Shown: one piece after another, positions 1 to 7,660 of the stretch | Layout of the letters: each line of letters opens with the position of its first letter | Position numbering within the stretch: position 1 is the first letter of the stretch | Origin: JAJTZA01 sp041744075 | GTDB lineage: Bacteria; Verrucomicrobiota; Verrucomicrobiia; Chthoniobacterales; Terrimicrobiaceae | Assembly (NCBI GenBank): GCA_041744075.1 | Contig: JBGTLQ010000009.1 | Coordinates: 1-16,055 of the forward strand | DNA: 16,055 nucleotides | Reading direction: 5' to 3' | Translations under genes and position numbers: made by a program | Notes under the pieces: generated by a model | Told to the model about the DNA's origin: nothing | Seen by the model: the letters and a program-made list of their open reading frames with translations, nothing else | The model's database searches: none

Positions 1-1016
1 CCGATGGGCAGGACATGTCGCAGGTAGCGGGCAACGAACTCCACTCCGGGGATTGTTTCGGTGCGCTTGGCATTGCCACACGCGCGGTCCTTCCACGAGA
101 ACGTGACGGTTGATTCGTTGACAGCGAGGATACGAGCATCAGAGATAGCGGTGCGGCAAACATAAGTGCCCAGATATTGAATGATGCGTTTGCCATCGCC
201 GAAGGGCTGAAGGTGAACACCCCAATCTTTTTCCCAGACCGAGGAGTTCACAGCGGGCAGGGATGCGTTTTCCGGGAGATGACGCAGTGCGTTGAGTTTT
301 TCCTGGAAGAGACGTCGGAAGGCTGTGCGAAGCACGGGTTGTGGCACAAGGAACCCGGGGCTTTTGACGCTGACGACTCGCCCCGCCTCATCGAGCCCCG
401 CACCGGGGACAATGCAGTGGATGTGAGGGTGGAAATGGAGGCGTTGGTTCCATGTGTGCAGGATCATGGTGAACCCACTGCGGTGAGCGCCCAGCCAGCG
501 CGGATTGGCAAGAGCGTCGGAGAGGGCCTGCGAGGAGGCCGCAAAAAAGGCCTCATAGATTTGCTTGGAGGCCGGGGTGAAAAAGAGTTGGCGAAGCTCT
601 TGGGGCAAAGTGAAGGTGACCATGAAGTAGGGGGCACCGATGCGCTTGGCAAGTTCGCGCGCGACCCAATCGGCGGTGTCCTGTCTGCCACACTGCGGGC
701 AGGAACGGTGGTTGCAGGAATGAAAAGCAAAGTGGGTGCTTCCACACTTTTCGCAGGCATGGACATGCCCACCCATTGCCGCGGTGCGACAATGGGTGAG
801 CGCCCAGACGGCACGACGCCGTGCCCGACCCACGACGGGATGCTCCCGTAGGAAGTCGGGTAAAAAACGGAAACAGCCAAAGGGGTTGGTCCCATATAAT
901 ATAATCTCGTAAAACTCCCAGGGGGCAGTCCCGAATGGAGTTAAGATCAGGGCTCCATTTGGGATGCTGCCCTTACAGGGCAGGACTGCCTTTTCCTGAG
1001 ACCGAGGGAGGCGCAT
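1..1016 (-). CDS. IS91-family HUH/Y2 transposase, 3' end cut by the window edge
   Basis: Reading the minus strand gives one open frame from a stop at 1056-1058 to the left edge, about 338 codons from the first ATG (1014-1016). It has the IS91 layout. An N-terminal zinc-binding region has Cys88, Cys91, Cys101, Cys106 and Cys109, around HSCNHRSCPQCG. The histidine-rich HUH motif HFHPHIH follows at about residues 194-200. The paired catalytic tyrosines lie in YLGTY, Tyr281 and Tyr285. These families move by rolling-circle-like single-strand transfer, with the tyrosines nicking and joining DNA. The start is uncertain: no clear Shine-Dalgarno lies before the ATG, and the first 40 residues come from a hairpin-rich stretch that may really be the element end. 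The conserved part begins near 890. No stop or frameshift is seen within the window, so the gene may be intact. The gene lies just 58 bp downstream of the glgP stop, on the same strand. Confidence 0.85.
   Translation of the reverse strand, partial: MRLPRSQEKAVLPCKGSIPNGALILTPFGTAPWEFYEIILYGTNPFGCFRFLPDFLREHPVVGRARRRAVWALTHCRTAAMGGHVHACEKCGSTHFAFHSCNHRSCPQCGRQDTADWVARELAKRIGAPYFMVTFTLPQELRQLFFTPASKQIYEAFFAASSQALSDALANPRWLGAHRSGFTMILHTWNQRLHFHPHIHCIVPGAGLDEAGRVVSVKSPGFLVPQPVLRTAFRRLFQEKLNALRHLPENASLPAVNSSVWEKDWGVHLQPFGDGKRIIQYLGTYVCRTAISDARILAVNESTVTFSWKDRACGNAKRTETIPGVEFVARYLRHVLPI
924..990. repeat. Three-way-junction-like inverted repeats at the 5' side of the IS91-like transposase
   Basis: An outer 8-bp arm, GGCAGTCC (924-931) and GGACTGCC (983-990), encloses two hairpins. 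These are AATGGAG (934-940) with CTCCATT (953-959), and CTGCCC (967-972) with GGGCAG (978-983); the second shares its last base with the outer arm. IS91-type elements use structured single-strand ends (oriIS and terIS), with terIS on the 5' side of the transposase, so this segment could be that end. The assignment is inference. The segment also overlaps the N-terminal codons of the longest transposase frame. Confidence 0.5.
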
Positions 1017-1074
1017 GCGCTTGCCTGGGGCTAAGGGATAAAGGCCCGTTGGGGCTTAAGTTAACGAAATCCCG

Positions 1075-3540
1075 TCAGACCGGACAGGGTTCCAGGTGCC
1101 AGATCTCGCTGGCGTATTGGGAGATTGTGCGGTCGCTGGAAAACTTGCCCATCCTGGCGGTGTTGAGGATGGCCATTTTGGCCCAGCGCTTTTTGTCAAG
1201 GAATGCCTCGTTGACTTTGGCTTGGGCGTCGCTGTAGGAACGGAAGTCCGCCAAGCAAAGGAACGGGTCGCTGTAATACAGGTTGTCACGAAGGGGCGTC
1301 AACACGCCGGGTGATTCATCGGGGGTGAAATAATTGGAGCCAACCCAATCCACCACGGCTTTCAATTCCTCGTCCTTTTCGTAAAACTCCTGAGGCTTGT
1401 AACCCTTCGCAAAAAGCGTGTGAACCTCATCCACCGTCATACCGAAGATAAAAATATTTTCCGGCCCGACCTCTTCACGAATTTCCACATTGGCCCCGTC
1501 AAGCGTGCCAATGGTGAGTGCCCCATTGAGGGACAATTTCATATTTCCTGTTCCTGAGGCTTCCTTGCCTGCTGTGGAGATTTGCTCTGACAAGTCGGCA
1601 GCGGGAACAATCCGCTGGGCGAGGGAAACTCGGTAGTTGGGTAGAAAAACGACCTTCAGCTTGCCCTTGATCCTGGTGTCATTGTTGATCTTCGAACCGA
1701 CAGCGTTGATGGCTTTGATGATCAGCTTTGCGATGTCGTAGCCGGGAGCTGCCTTGGCCGCAAAAATGAAAACGCGGGGAGCGATGTCCAGATCGGGATT
1801 CTGCAAGAGTCTGCGGTAAAGGGCCAAGATATGAAGAAGATCGAGATGTTGGCGCTTGTATTCGTGGAGGCGTTTGATCTGAACATCAAACATCGCCGAG
1901 GGGTCCACTTCGACCCCGCATTCGTCCCGGATAATGCGAGCAAGGTCCACTTTGTTGGCGTGTTTGACAGCCATGAACTCATCTTGAAAATGCTCGTCGT
2001 CAGCAAATGCTTCGAGGGCTTTCAATTTGCTAAGGTCGCGTTGCCACTCCGTGCCTATGCGTGAGGAAATCAAACTCGAAAGTCGCGGATTGCAGGCCAA
2101 CAACCAGCGGCGGGGAGTGATTCCATTGGTCTTGTTGTTGAATTTGCCAGGATAAAAGGCGTCAAATTCTGGAAAGAGATTTGAGCGCAGCAGGCGGGTG
2201 TGAAGTTCGGCAACGCCATTCACAGAATAGCTGCCAACCACGGCGAGATGTGCCATGCGCACCATCTGAGTTCCACCCTCCTCAATCAAAGAAAGCACCT
2301 GCTTCTTTTGAAGATCTCCGGGCCACATTTTTTCGACCTTCTCGAGGTGGCGTTTGTTGATCTCAAAAATGATCTGCAGGTGCCGGGGAAGGACCTTGTG
2401 AAAAAGCCCGACACTCCAGCGCTCGAGGGCCTCCGGAAGCAGGGTGTGATTTGTGTAGGCAAAGGTGCGGGTCACCAAGCCCCAGGCCTTGTCCCATGGC
2501 ATCCCAAATTCATCGTGAAAAATGCGTTGAAGCTCGGGGATCGCGACGGAGGGATGGGTGTCGTTCAGTTGAATGGCCACTTTCTCGGGGAAATCATTCC
2601 AATCCTCATTGTTTTTCCGGAATCGACGAATAATATCCTGCAAAGAGCAGGCCACAAAAAAGTATTGCTGCACGAGCCGCAACTCTTTGCCGCTTTCGGT
2701 TTTGTCATTCGGGTAAAGAACTTTGGAGATCGTCTCGCTGAGGTTTTTTTCGCGGACGGCCTCTTCATAACCGCCGCGGTTGAAGGCCTCGAAATCAAAG
2801 TCTGTGTGGGCTCGCGATTCCCAAAGTCTCAAAAAATTAACCGTATTCGTCCCGTAGCCGGGCACGGGAATGTCGAAGGGAAGCCCAACAACCCTCTTGG
2901 TGCCGGTCCATTTGGGCACGGAATTCCCAAAATCATCAAAGACATTTTCGACATGACCATACACCTGGATTTCCGTGGCATGTTCGGGGCGAACAATCTC
3001 CCACGGTGTGCCAAATTGCATCCAGGCATCCGGTGTCTCCACCTGATACCCATTCCGAAATTCCTGCTTGAAAAGCCCGAATTGATAATGAATCCCGTAG
3101 CCCACGGCGGGGAGATCCAGCGTCGCCAGGGAGTCAAGAAAGCAGGCAGCAAGCCGTCCGAGCCCGCCATTTCCAAGTGCCATGTCGTACTCCTCACCGC
3201 GAATTTCCTCGTAATCAAGCCCCAACTCCTCAAGGGCCTTCACCATGTCATCATGCACTCCGGCGCTATACAGGCTGTTTGAGAACAGGCGGCCCATCAG
3301 AAACTCCAGTGAAAGGTAATATACCCGCTTCACGTTCCCGTTAAAATGATCCGCCTGGGTGGCCATCATCCGCTCCACGATGAGGTTCTGTGCCGCTTTG
3401 GAAGTGGCCAGCCACCAATCCCGCTTGGTGGCATTTTCAGGGTCCCTTGCCAGGCTGAATTTGAGGTGGCTGAGAATGAGCGCTTTCAGGCCGGAAACCG
3501 AGGTGTCTAGGGTGCTGTGAAAATCGGAAGTGTTGGACAT
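1075..3540 (-). CDS. glgP: Glycogen/maltodextrin phosphorylase
   Basis: An 821-residue protein of normal length for GT35 alpha-glucan phosphorylases. These cytoplasmic enzymes release glucose-1-phosphate from glycogen or maltodextrins with phosphate and pyridoxal phosphate. The family signature EASGTGNMK is present and places the PLP-binding lysine at Lys668. N-terminal family blocks are also clear: YYLSLEFLMGR, ALGNGGLGRLAACFLDSLA and the QLNDTHPSVAIPELQR stretch. The C-terminal TLDGANVEIREEVG block is intact, and no frameshift is visible. The ATG at 3540 gives the usual N-terminus, but there is no strong Shine-Dalgarno. The carboxypeptidase gene ends 91 bp upstream on the same strand; a 9-bp inverted repeat between them suggests separate control or termination. 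No glgA, glgB or glgC is in the window. Confidence 0.97.
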   Translation of the reverse strand: MSNTSDFHSTLDTSVSGLKALILSHLKFSLARDPENATKRDWWLATSKAAQNLIVERMMATQADHFNGNVKRVYYLSLEFLMGRLFSNSLYSAGVHDDMVKALEELGLDYEEIRGEEYDMALGNGGLGRLAACFLDSLATLDLPAVGYGIHYQFGLFKQEFRNGYQVETPDAWMQFGTPWEIVRPEHATEIQVYGHVENVFDDFGNSVPKWTGTKRVVGLPFDIPVPGYGTNTVNFLRLWESRAHTDFDFEAFNRGGYEEAVREKNLSETISKVLYPNDKTESGKELRLVQQYFFVACSLQDIIRRFRKNNEDWNDFPEKVAIQLNDTHPSVAIPELQRIFHDEFGMPWDKAWGLVTRTFAYTNHTLLPEALERWSVGLFHKVLPRHLQIIFEINKRHLEKVEKMWPGDLQKKQVLSLIEEGGTQMVRMAHLAVVGSYSVNGVAELHTRLLRSNLFPEFDAFYPGKFNNKTNGITPRRWLLACNPRLSSLISSRIGTEWQRDLSKLKALEAFADDEHFQDEFMAVKHANKVDLARIIRDECGVEVDPSAMFDVQIKRLHEYKRQHLDLLHILALYRRLLQNPDLDIAPRVFIFAAKAAPGYDIAKLIIKAINAVGSKINNDTRIKGKLKVVFLPNYRVSLAQRIVPAADLSEQISTAGKEASGTGNMKLSLNGALTIGTLDGANVEIREEVGPENIFIFGMTVDEVHTLFAKGYKPQEFYEKDEELKAVVDWVGSNYFTPDESPGVLTPLRDNLYYSDPFLCLADFRSYSDAQAKVNEAFLDKKRWAKMAILNTARMGKFSSDRTISQYASEIWHLEPCPV

Positions 3541-3577
3541 GGGTGCAGATATTTGGGTGAGTTCGCCGGATTACCAG

Positions 3578-3603
3578 CAATTTCCACGCCGAGTTGGAAA
3601 TTG
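3578..3603. promoter_or_regulatory. Perfect 9-bp inverted repeat between dac and glgP
   Basis: CAATTTCCA (3578-3586) pairs exactly with TGGAAATTG (3595-3603) across an 8-nt loop. It lies 37 bp before the glgP start and 28 bp after the carboxypeptidase stop on the minus strand. No T-run follows on the minus strand, so a classical intrinsic terminator is unlikely. It may be an operator for glgP or an mRNA-stabilising hairpin. Confidence 0.4.
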
Positions 3604-3631
3604 ATGATTTATAAAACCTCGAAAAGCCGGG

Positions 3632-4507
3632 TCAACGGGTGGCAAATCCCCAACGCAGAATTTTTTCCGCATCATCAAAAATAAATTGGGTCCGGCTGCC
3701 AATTTGAACAAAGATCAACTCGCGACCACCGACGGATGCACTGGCCACCAGGCACCGTCCCGAGGCGATGGTGTATCCAGTTTTCATGCCATTCACTGCA
3801 AGATATCTTCCTAGCAGTTTGTTGGTGTTTTTTAGCAATTTTGCTCGGCCGCTTGTAAAAACGAAAACATGCGATTGTGTGGCCATCATCTCTCGAAGCA
3901 CCGGCTCCCTGTAGGCCCGGAAGGAAACACGGGCAATGTCCCTCGCTGTGGAGTATTGGGCCGCCGGCAAACCATGCGGATTCGAGAAGTAGGAATTCCG
4001 TGCTCCCAGCGACCAAGCCTTGCGATTCATCATGCCCGCAAAAGCCTCCGTGCTCCCAGCCACATCCCGGGCAAGTGCCGCCGCCGCATCATTCTCGCTC
4101 TTGATAACAAAGGCCTTCAGTAACGCCCTCCGTGTGTAAACTTCCCCGACGCGAAAGCCCAACTTCGCCGGCTCAACCATCGTATCTGCCCGCGTGATCC
4201 TCACCTGACCGTCAAGTCCCCCATCGTCCAAAATCACCAAGGCTGACAACAATTTCTGCGTGCTGGCAACCGGCCCCCTCATGTCAGCATTTTTTTGAAA
4301 AAGTGTCCGACCACTCCGAGCATCAATCAAGATGGCAGACCTCGCAAAAATAGGCGGTGCACTCTCAGGCCAGATAGCAGGAGCGCCAACCGGCGCAGCC
4401 GCGACCACCGGCGCAGCCTGCTGCACCTCCACGGATCGCTTTGGCCCGCTCACACACCCCACCAAGACAAGGGTCACCAAAACCAAGGAGCTGATCAAAT
4501 ATTTCAT
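3632..4507 (-). CDS. Penicillin-binding D-alanyl-D-alanine carboxypeptidase (peptidase S11), predicted lipoprotein
   Basis: A 291-residue protein with all three serine-DD-peptidase motifs of the S11 family: STQK (Ser82, Lys85), SEN (137-139) and KTG (242-244). Such enzymes trim the terminal D-Ala from peptidoglycan stem peptides in the periplasm. The N-terminus MKYLISSLVLVTLVLVGC ends in a lipobox, LVGC with Cys18, predicting a lipid anchor rather than the C-terminal amphipathic anchor of E. coli PBP5. The C-terminal PBP5_C domain is also missing, so it is a short catalytic-domain-only member. The ATG at 4507 is chosen over a TTG at 4534 because AGGAAG lies at good spacing just upstream and the signal peptide begins cleanly there. 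It is transcribed away from the Mla-type operon and towards glgP. Confidence 0.9.
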   Translation of the reverse strand: MKYLISSLVLVTLVLVGCVSGPKRSVEVQQAAPVVAAAPVGAPAIWPESAPPIFARSAILIDARSGRTLFQKNADMRGPVASTQKLLSALVILDDGGLDGQVRITRADTMVEPAKLGFRVGEVYTRRALLKAFVIKSENDAAAALARDVAGSTEAFAGMMNRKAWSLGARNSYFSNPHGLPAAQYSTARDIARVSFRAYREPVLREMMATQSHVFVFTSGRAKLLKNTNKLLGRYLAVNGMKTGYTIASGRCLVASASVGGRELIFVQIGSRTQFIFDDAEKILRWGFATR

Positions 4508-4745
4508 GGACTTCCTGCCTTGCCCCAATTCCAAAAGAGTTCAAGGAAAAAGGCTTCGGGGGTAGTCCTTTTTTCTTAAATTTTATAGAATCAAGGCCAA
4601 CTTGAAAAGCATGAAAAAAGGACTGGTACCAATCATCCGCTACTGGTGTGATAGGGGGATCCCCTATCTCGCTACTCGGGTTTAACCCCATGGCGTGGAA
4701 ATTCATAGTGGAGCACAGTGGGATAGACCTAAGCCACCAACTTCC
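4508..4745. other. Divergent intergenic region with a palindrome
   Basis: This region separates the leftward carboxypeptidase gene from the rightward small ORF and Mla-type operon. It is AT-rich near 4565-4600, where the minus strand reads TATAAA as a possible -10 for the carboxypeptidase, without a convincing -35. It then contains the 8-bp palindrome TGGTACCA (4624-4631) and the 19-bp palindrome listed separately. No RNA gene was recognised. Confidence 0.4.
4650..4668. promoter_or_regulatory. 19-bp palindrome in a divergent promoter region
   Basis: GATAGGGG (4650-4657) and CCCCTATC (4661-4668) form a perfect 8-bp inverted repeat around GAT. The short arm distance and its place between two divergent transcription units suit a dimeric regulator site. 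A terminator is less likely because neither side has a T-run and no gene ends here. Confidence 0.4.
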
Positions 4746-5045
4746 ATGAAAAGTCTTCATCCAAAATCCACTGCATCCTTTGACCTTTTTAAGGATGGAG
4801 CGAACAAGCTTGATACAGGCGGCCTTGCTATCCGAACAGCAAGAAGTGCCGAAATCTGTGAGAAGGCCTTGGATTCGATCGAGAACAGAGGATTTCTCCT
4901 GTGGCAATTTTTAGTTCGTGGTTTTGGTGGAACTAAAACCGGAAAACTGATTCACAAGAGCGCATATCAAATTCTGACGATCCTTTTGGCATTTGGGGTG
5001 ATTTTGGCCTATGTGATTTCTCTCAGATTGTTTCGTATGAGTTAG
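4746..5045 (+). CDS. Hypothetical small protein with one C-terminal membrane helix
   Basis: I do not recognise this protein. From the ATG at 4746 it has 99 residues; an upstream GTG at 4695 would give 116. The N-terminal two-thirds is polar. A hydrophobic stretch near the C-terminus (around AYQILTILLAFGVILAYVIS) is long enough for one transmembrane helix and is followed by a short tail with two arginines. It ends 40 bp before the MlaE-like permease, on the same strand, so it could be the first gene of that operon or a leader ORF. No Shine-Dalgarno precedes either start. It has no resemblance to the STAS protein MlaB. It could be a chance ORF. Confidence 0.35.
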   Translation: MKSLHPKSTASFDLFKDGANKLDTGGLAIRTARSAEICEKALDSIENRGFLLWQFLVRGFGGTKTGKLIHKSAYQILTILLAFGVILAYVISLRLFRMS

Positions 5046-5085
5046 AGATGACTGCTATAAAAGCTCAGTCACACAAGGGGAGCTC

Positions 5086-5877
5086 ATGATTTCTAAAGTT
5101 GGTGGGCTCACCACCTCCGCAATCGAGGAATTGGGCAACATGGTGGGAATGATACAGGGGACGTTTTCCGAGATCGGTGAGCGTGTGTCAAAAAAGCGCT
5201 CGCCATTTCGAATGGAGCATTTGCTCCTTCAAGGGTATCGCGCTGGGGTTGGATCCGTACCAATGGTCATCCTGCTATCCTTGTTTGTGGGACTCACGAT
5301 GGCCCTGCTAACTGGGTATCAACTTAGAACATTTGGCATGGTAACTTTGGTTCCGGCTGTGGTTTCCGTTTCTTTCACACGAGAAATGGGGCCATTGTTT
5401 ACTGGCATCGTGCTCGCCTCACGCATCGGAGCAGCCTACACTGCAGAATTGGGAGCAATGACGGCTGGAGGAGAGGTCAGGGCCATTGAGAGCATGGGGA
5501 TCGGCGCTCGGCGATTTTTGATCGTACCACGCTTTCTTGCCATCTTCTTACTCACCCCCTGTCTTGCCATCATCTCAACTCTCTCTGGAATTTTCGGAGC
5601 GGCTCTGATTTCTCAGCTTTTGCTTGAGATCAGTTATGGGTTTTTCTTCGATCAGGTGATGACGAACCTCCTCGTCAAGGATGTTGTCTCTGGAATCGGC
5701 AAGAGCTTTTTGTTCGGTGCCATCATTGGAGTCATAGCCTGCTACAAAGGTCTGTCCGTCAAAGGTGGGGCGGTGGGAGTCGGCACGGCAACAACGTCCA
5801 GTGTTGTGACGGCAATCAGCACGGTGATCGTGGGCGATTCCTTGTGTAATATTTTCATCCTCACATTTTTCCCATGA
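5086..5877 (+). CDS. mlaE: MlaE-family ABC transporter permease (MCE-type lipid transport)
   Basis: A 263-residue membrane protein with the MlaE layout: an amphipathic N-terminal segment, then about five hydrophobic helices. Recognisable family segments are SVPMVILLSLFVGLTMALL, SFTREMGPLFTGIVLASRIG and AELGAMTAGGEVRAIESMGI. The last includes the conserved EVRAIESMG turn that contacts the ATPase. MlaE dimers form the inner-membrane core of transporters moving phospholipids between inner and outer membranes. AAGGGGAG just before the ATG is a strong Shine-Dalgarno. The stop overlaps the next gene's start by ATGA, so translation is probably coupled to the ATPase. The symbol is by family and operon context; substrate and direction of transport are not shown by sequence. 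Confidence 0.92.
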   Translation: MISKVGGLTTSAIEELGNMVGMIQGTFSEIGERVSKKRSPFRMEHLLLQGYRAGVGSVPMVILLSLFVGLTMALLTGYQLRTFGMVTLVPAVVSVSFTREMGPLFTGIVLASRIGAAYTAELGAMTAGGEVRAIESMGIGARRFLIVPRFLAIFLLTPCLAIISTLSGIFGAALISQLLLEISYGFFFDQVMTNLLVKDVVSGIGKSFLFGAIIGVIACYKGLSVKGGAVGVGTATTSSVVTAISTVIVGDSLCNIFILTFFP

Positions 5878-6632
5878 CTGAGCCGGCGAAAAACCTTGTA
5901 GAAATGAAAGGGGTAAAACTCACCCTGTCTGAAAAGATGATCTTGGAAGATGTGAACTTTGCTCTTCCCAAGGAAGAAGTGTTGGTGGTGATGGGCCTGA
6001 GTGGATGCGGGAAAAGCACGCTTTTGGGGATTCTGATGGGGCTGCTGACACCGGATTCAGGAACCGTTCTTTTCAAAGACGAGGATCTCACAAAAATGTC
6101 GCGACCAGACTTGAATCTTGCCCGCTCACAGATTGGCATGGTTTTTCAAAATGGAGCCCTCATCAGTTCCATGACTGTGGAACAAAACATCGCACTCCCT
6201 CTCGAAGAGCTCACCGAAAAATCGGCCTCGGAAATTGCAGATATTGTCTCCCAAAAATTGAAGCTCGTTGATCTCGAGGATGCGTCAGACAAGCTGCCAT
6301 CGGAACTCAGCGGCGGCATGCAGAAGCGCGTCGGTTTGGCACGAGCTCTGGCACTGGATCCTGAACTTGTTTTGTTTGATGAGCCCTCCGCGGGCTTGGA
6401 CCCCATTAATAGCAAACTTATTGATGAACTCATTATCAAACTGCGCGATGAAGAAAAAGTGACCTCCATCGTTGTCACCCATGAGATGGAGAGTGCATTC
6501 ACTTTGGCCACCCAAATGGCTTTTCTGCATGAGGGAAAAATCCTCTTGAACGGAACTCCTGAAGAATTTCGAAAAACCGCGGACTCTACCATCAGCGACT
6601 TCCTTTCATCATACAAAGTCAAAGAAAGCTGA
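5874..6632 (+). CDS. mlaF: MlaF-family ABC transporter ATPase
   Basis: A 252-residue nucleotide-binding domain with all ABC elements: Walker A GLSGCGKST (41-49), Q-loop Gln92, signature LSGGMQ (145-150), Walker B LVLFDE with Asp169 and Glu170, and the switch histidine His203 in VTHEMES. The LSGGMQKR signature is typical of MlaF-type ATPases. It would power the MlaE-like permease from the cytoplasmic side. It starts within the permease stop codon (4-nt overlap) and ends 8 bp before the MCE gene, consistent with one complex encoded by an operon. No separate MlaB-like STAS partner is in the window. Confidence 0.95.
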   Translation: MTEPAKNLVEMKGVKLTLSEKMILEDVNFALPKEEVLVVMGLSGCGKSTLLGILMGLLTPDSGTVLFKDEDLTKMSRPDLNLARSQIGMVFQNGALISSMTVEQNIALPLEELTEKSASEIADIVSQKLKLVDLEDASDKLPSELSGGMQKRVGLARALALDPELVLFDEPSAGLDPINSKLIDELIIKLRDEEKVTSIVVTHEMESAFTLATQMAFLHEGKILLNGTPEEFRKTADSTISDFLSSYKVKES

Positions 6633-6640
6633 AAAATACC

Positions 6641-7402
6641 ATGCAAAACTCAAAACATGCTCTCACAACCGGACTCTTGGTTCTGGGCACTCTCGGCGTT
6701 CTGATCGCCGTTCTTGTGGTGATTGGAATGCCTGGGCTCATCAACAAACTCAACACATTCCAGATCTCCTACGATAACGCAAATGGCATTCGCCCGGGTG
6801 CACCTGTGCTGCTGGCGGGCCGGGAAATCGGCAGGGTCACCATGCTCGAATCCCCAGTGCCTATGGAAAATCGGCCTGAAGGTTTCGAGCACCATGAGGT
6901 TCTCATCACGGTTCAAGTTGCTGCGGAAGCTCAGATCTATGACAAAGTTGTGGCGCGTTTGGGACAGCAAGGCCTCATGGGTCAACAGATCATAGATTTT
7001 GTCCAAGGGGATGAGGCCAGCGGGCTGGCAGAAGACAATAAACTGTTTGTTGGTGAGCGAGTGCCGGAGATTTCTGAAGCCATGAGTGACCACATGGATC
7101 GGCTCACGGGACCGGAGTCCGACCTGGCTGCCACGATCAAAAACTCCAAGGTCTTTATGCAGACCCTTAATAATTCAGAAATCCAAGCCATCCTTCAAAA
7201 CACCAAGGAATTCACCGAGACAATCAAAAGCGAACCTTGGCGTGTCCTCTGGCCCAGCAAGAAGCCTCCCTCGGATGAGGAAAGACCCCAGCCGGACGAA
7301 GAAGAATCTCGGCAGGATGAGGAAAAACGTGAAACGGAAGAAAAAACCAAGGCTCCACAAAAAAAAGCCAAACAATTTGTGCCAACGCCAAGGAATCGGT
7401 GA
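6641..7402 (+). CDS. mlaD: MlaD-family MCE-domain substrate-binding protein
   Basis: A 253-residue protein with one N-terminal membrane helix (about 10-32), then one MCE domain (about 37-118) beginning FQISYDNANGIRPGAPVLLAG, with the family's GxPV-type turn and GREIGRV. MCE proteins form periplasmic rings that shuttle lipids to or from MlaE. Residues 150-205 look helical, with repeated Asn/Thr/Glu positions, as in MlaD tails that form a central pore. The last 45 residues are extremely charged: acidic from about 213, then Lys-rich with PQKKAKQFVPTPRNR. That tail is unusual and probably disordered. The gene lies 8 bp after the ATPase gene with a weak ribosome binding site. Confidence 0.9.
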   Translation: MQNSKHALTTGLLVLGTLGVLIAVLVVIGMPGLINKLNTFQISYDNANGIRPGAPVLLAGREIGRVTMLESPVPMENRPEGFEHHEVLITVQVAAEAQIYDKVVARLGQQGLMGQQIIDFVQGDEASGLAEDNKLFVGERVPEISEAMSDHMDRLTGPESDLAATIKNSKVFMQTLNNSEIQAILQNTKEFTETIKSEPWRVLWPSKKPPSDEERPQPDEEESRQDEEKRETEEKTKAPQKKAKQFVPTPRNR

Positions 7403-7660
7403 CAACGAACCGCCGCGAGTCCGGTTCTGATCAACTTTCCAATCCCCAGATTCGGGGTAAAAAAAGCAAAAAAAATCGTGGACCCAAACGATTGCTTGGT
7501 GTTTGTGGGGCAGGAGACCCGAACCGAGTAGGTCATTCTGGTTTTGATGCCCATGCCATTCGGGCGCCTTTGATTTTTTCAGAGACTCCGGGGTGAGATT
7601 TTGTCATTTTTGCAGCCATATCCCACTGCCACAGCGATATTGAATAATGGCTTTACGAGA
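7403..7660. other. Intergenic region after the MCE gene
   Basis: No convincing gene is seen. A 65-codon frame (7399-7596, GTG start overlapping the MCE stop) resembles no family I know and is probably chance. A weak hairpin, GCCC and GGGC around 7549-7566, followed by a T-rich stretch, might end the Mla-type transcript. The stretch 7448-7480 is A-rich. Confidence 0.3.

Noticed and set aside
464..895. 143-codon minus-strand ORF beginning with ATG
   Set aside because: It is one frame away from the transposase, whose zinc-finger, HUH and double-tyrosine motifs are in the adjacent frame.
2200..3282. 360-codon plus-strand ORF
   Set aside because: It lies wholly antisense to glgP, whose protein is a full-length, clear family member; the antisense frame has no recognisable motifs.
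6338..6354. Possible sigma-54 promoter (TGGCAC then GC)
   Set aside because: It lies within the MlaF-type coding sequence and its -12 element is poor; no gene starts downstream at a suitable distance.
7399..7596. 65-codon ORF with GTG overlapping the MCE stop
   Set aside because: No family resemblance, no ribosome binding site, and composition looks like chance intergenic reading.
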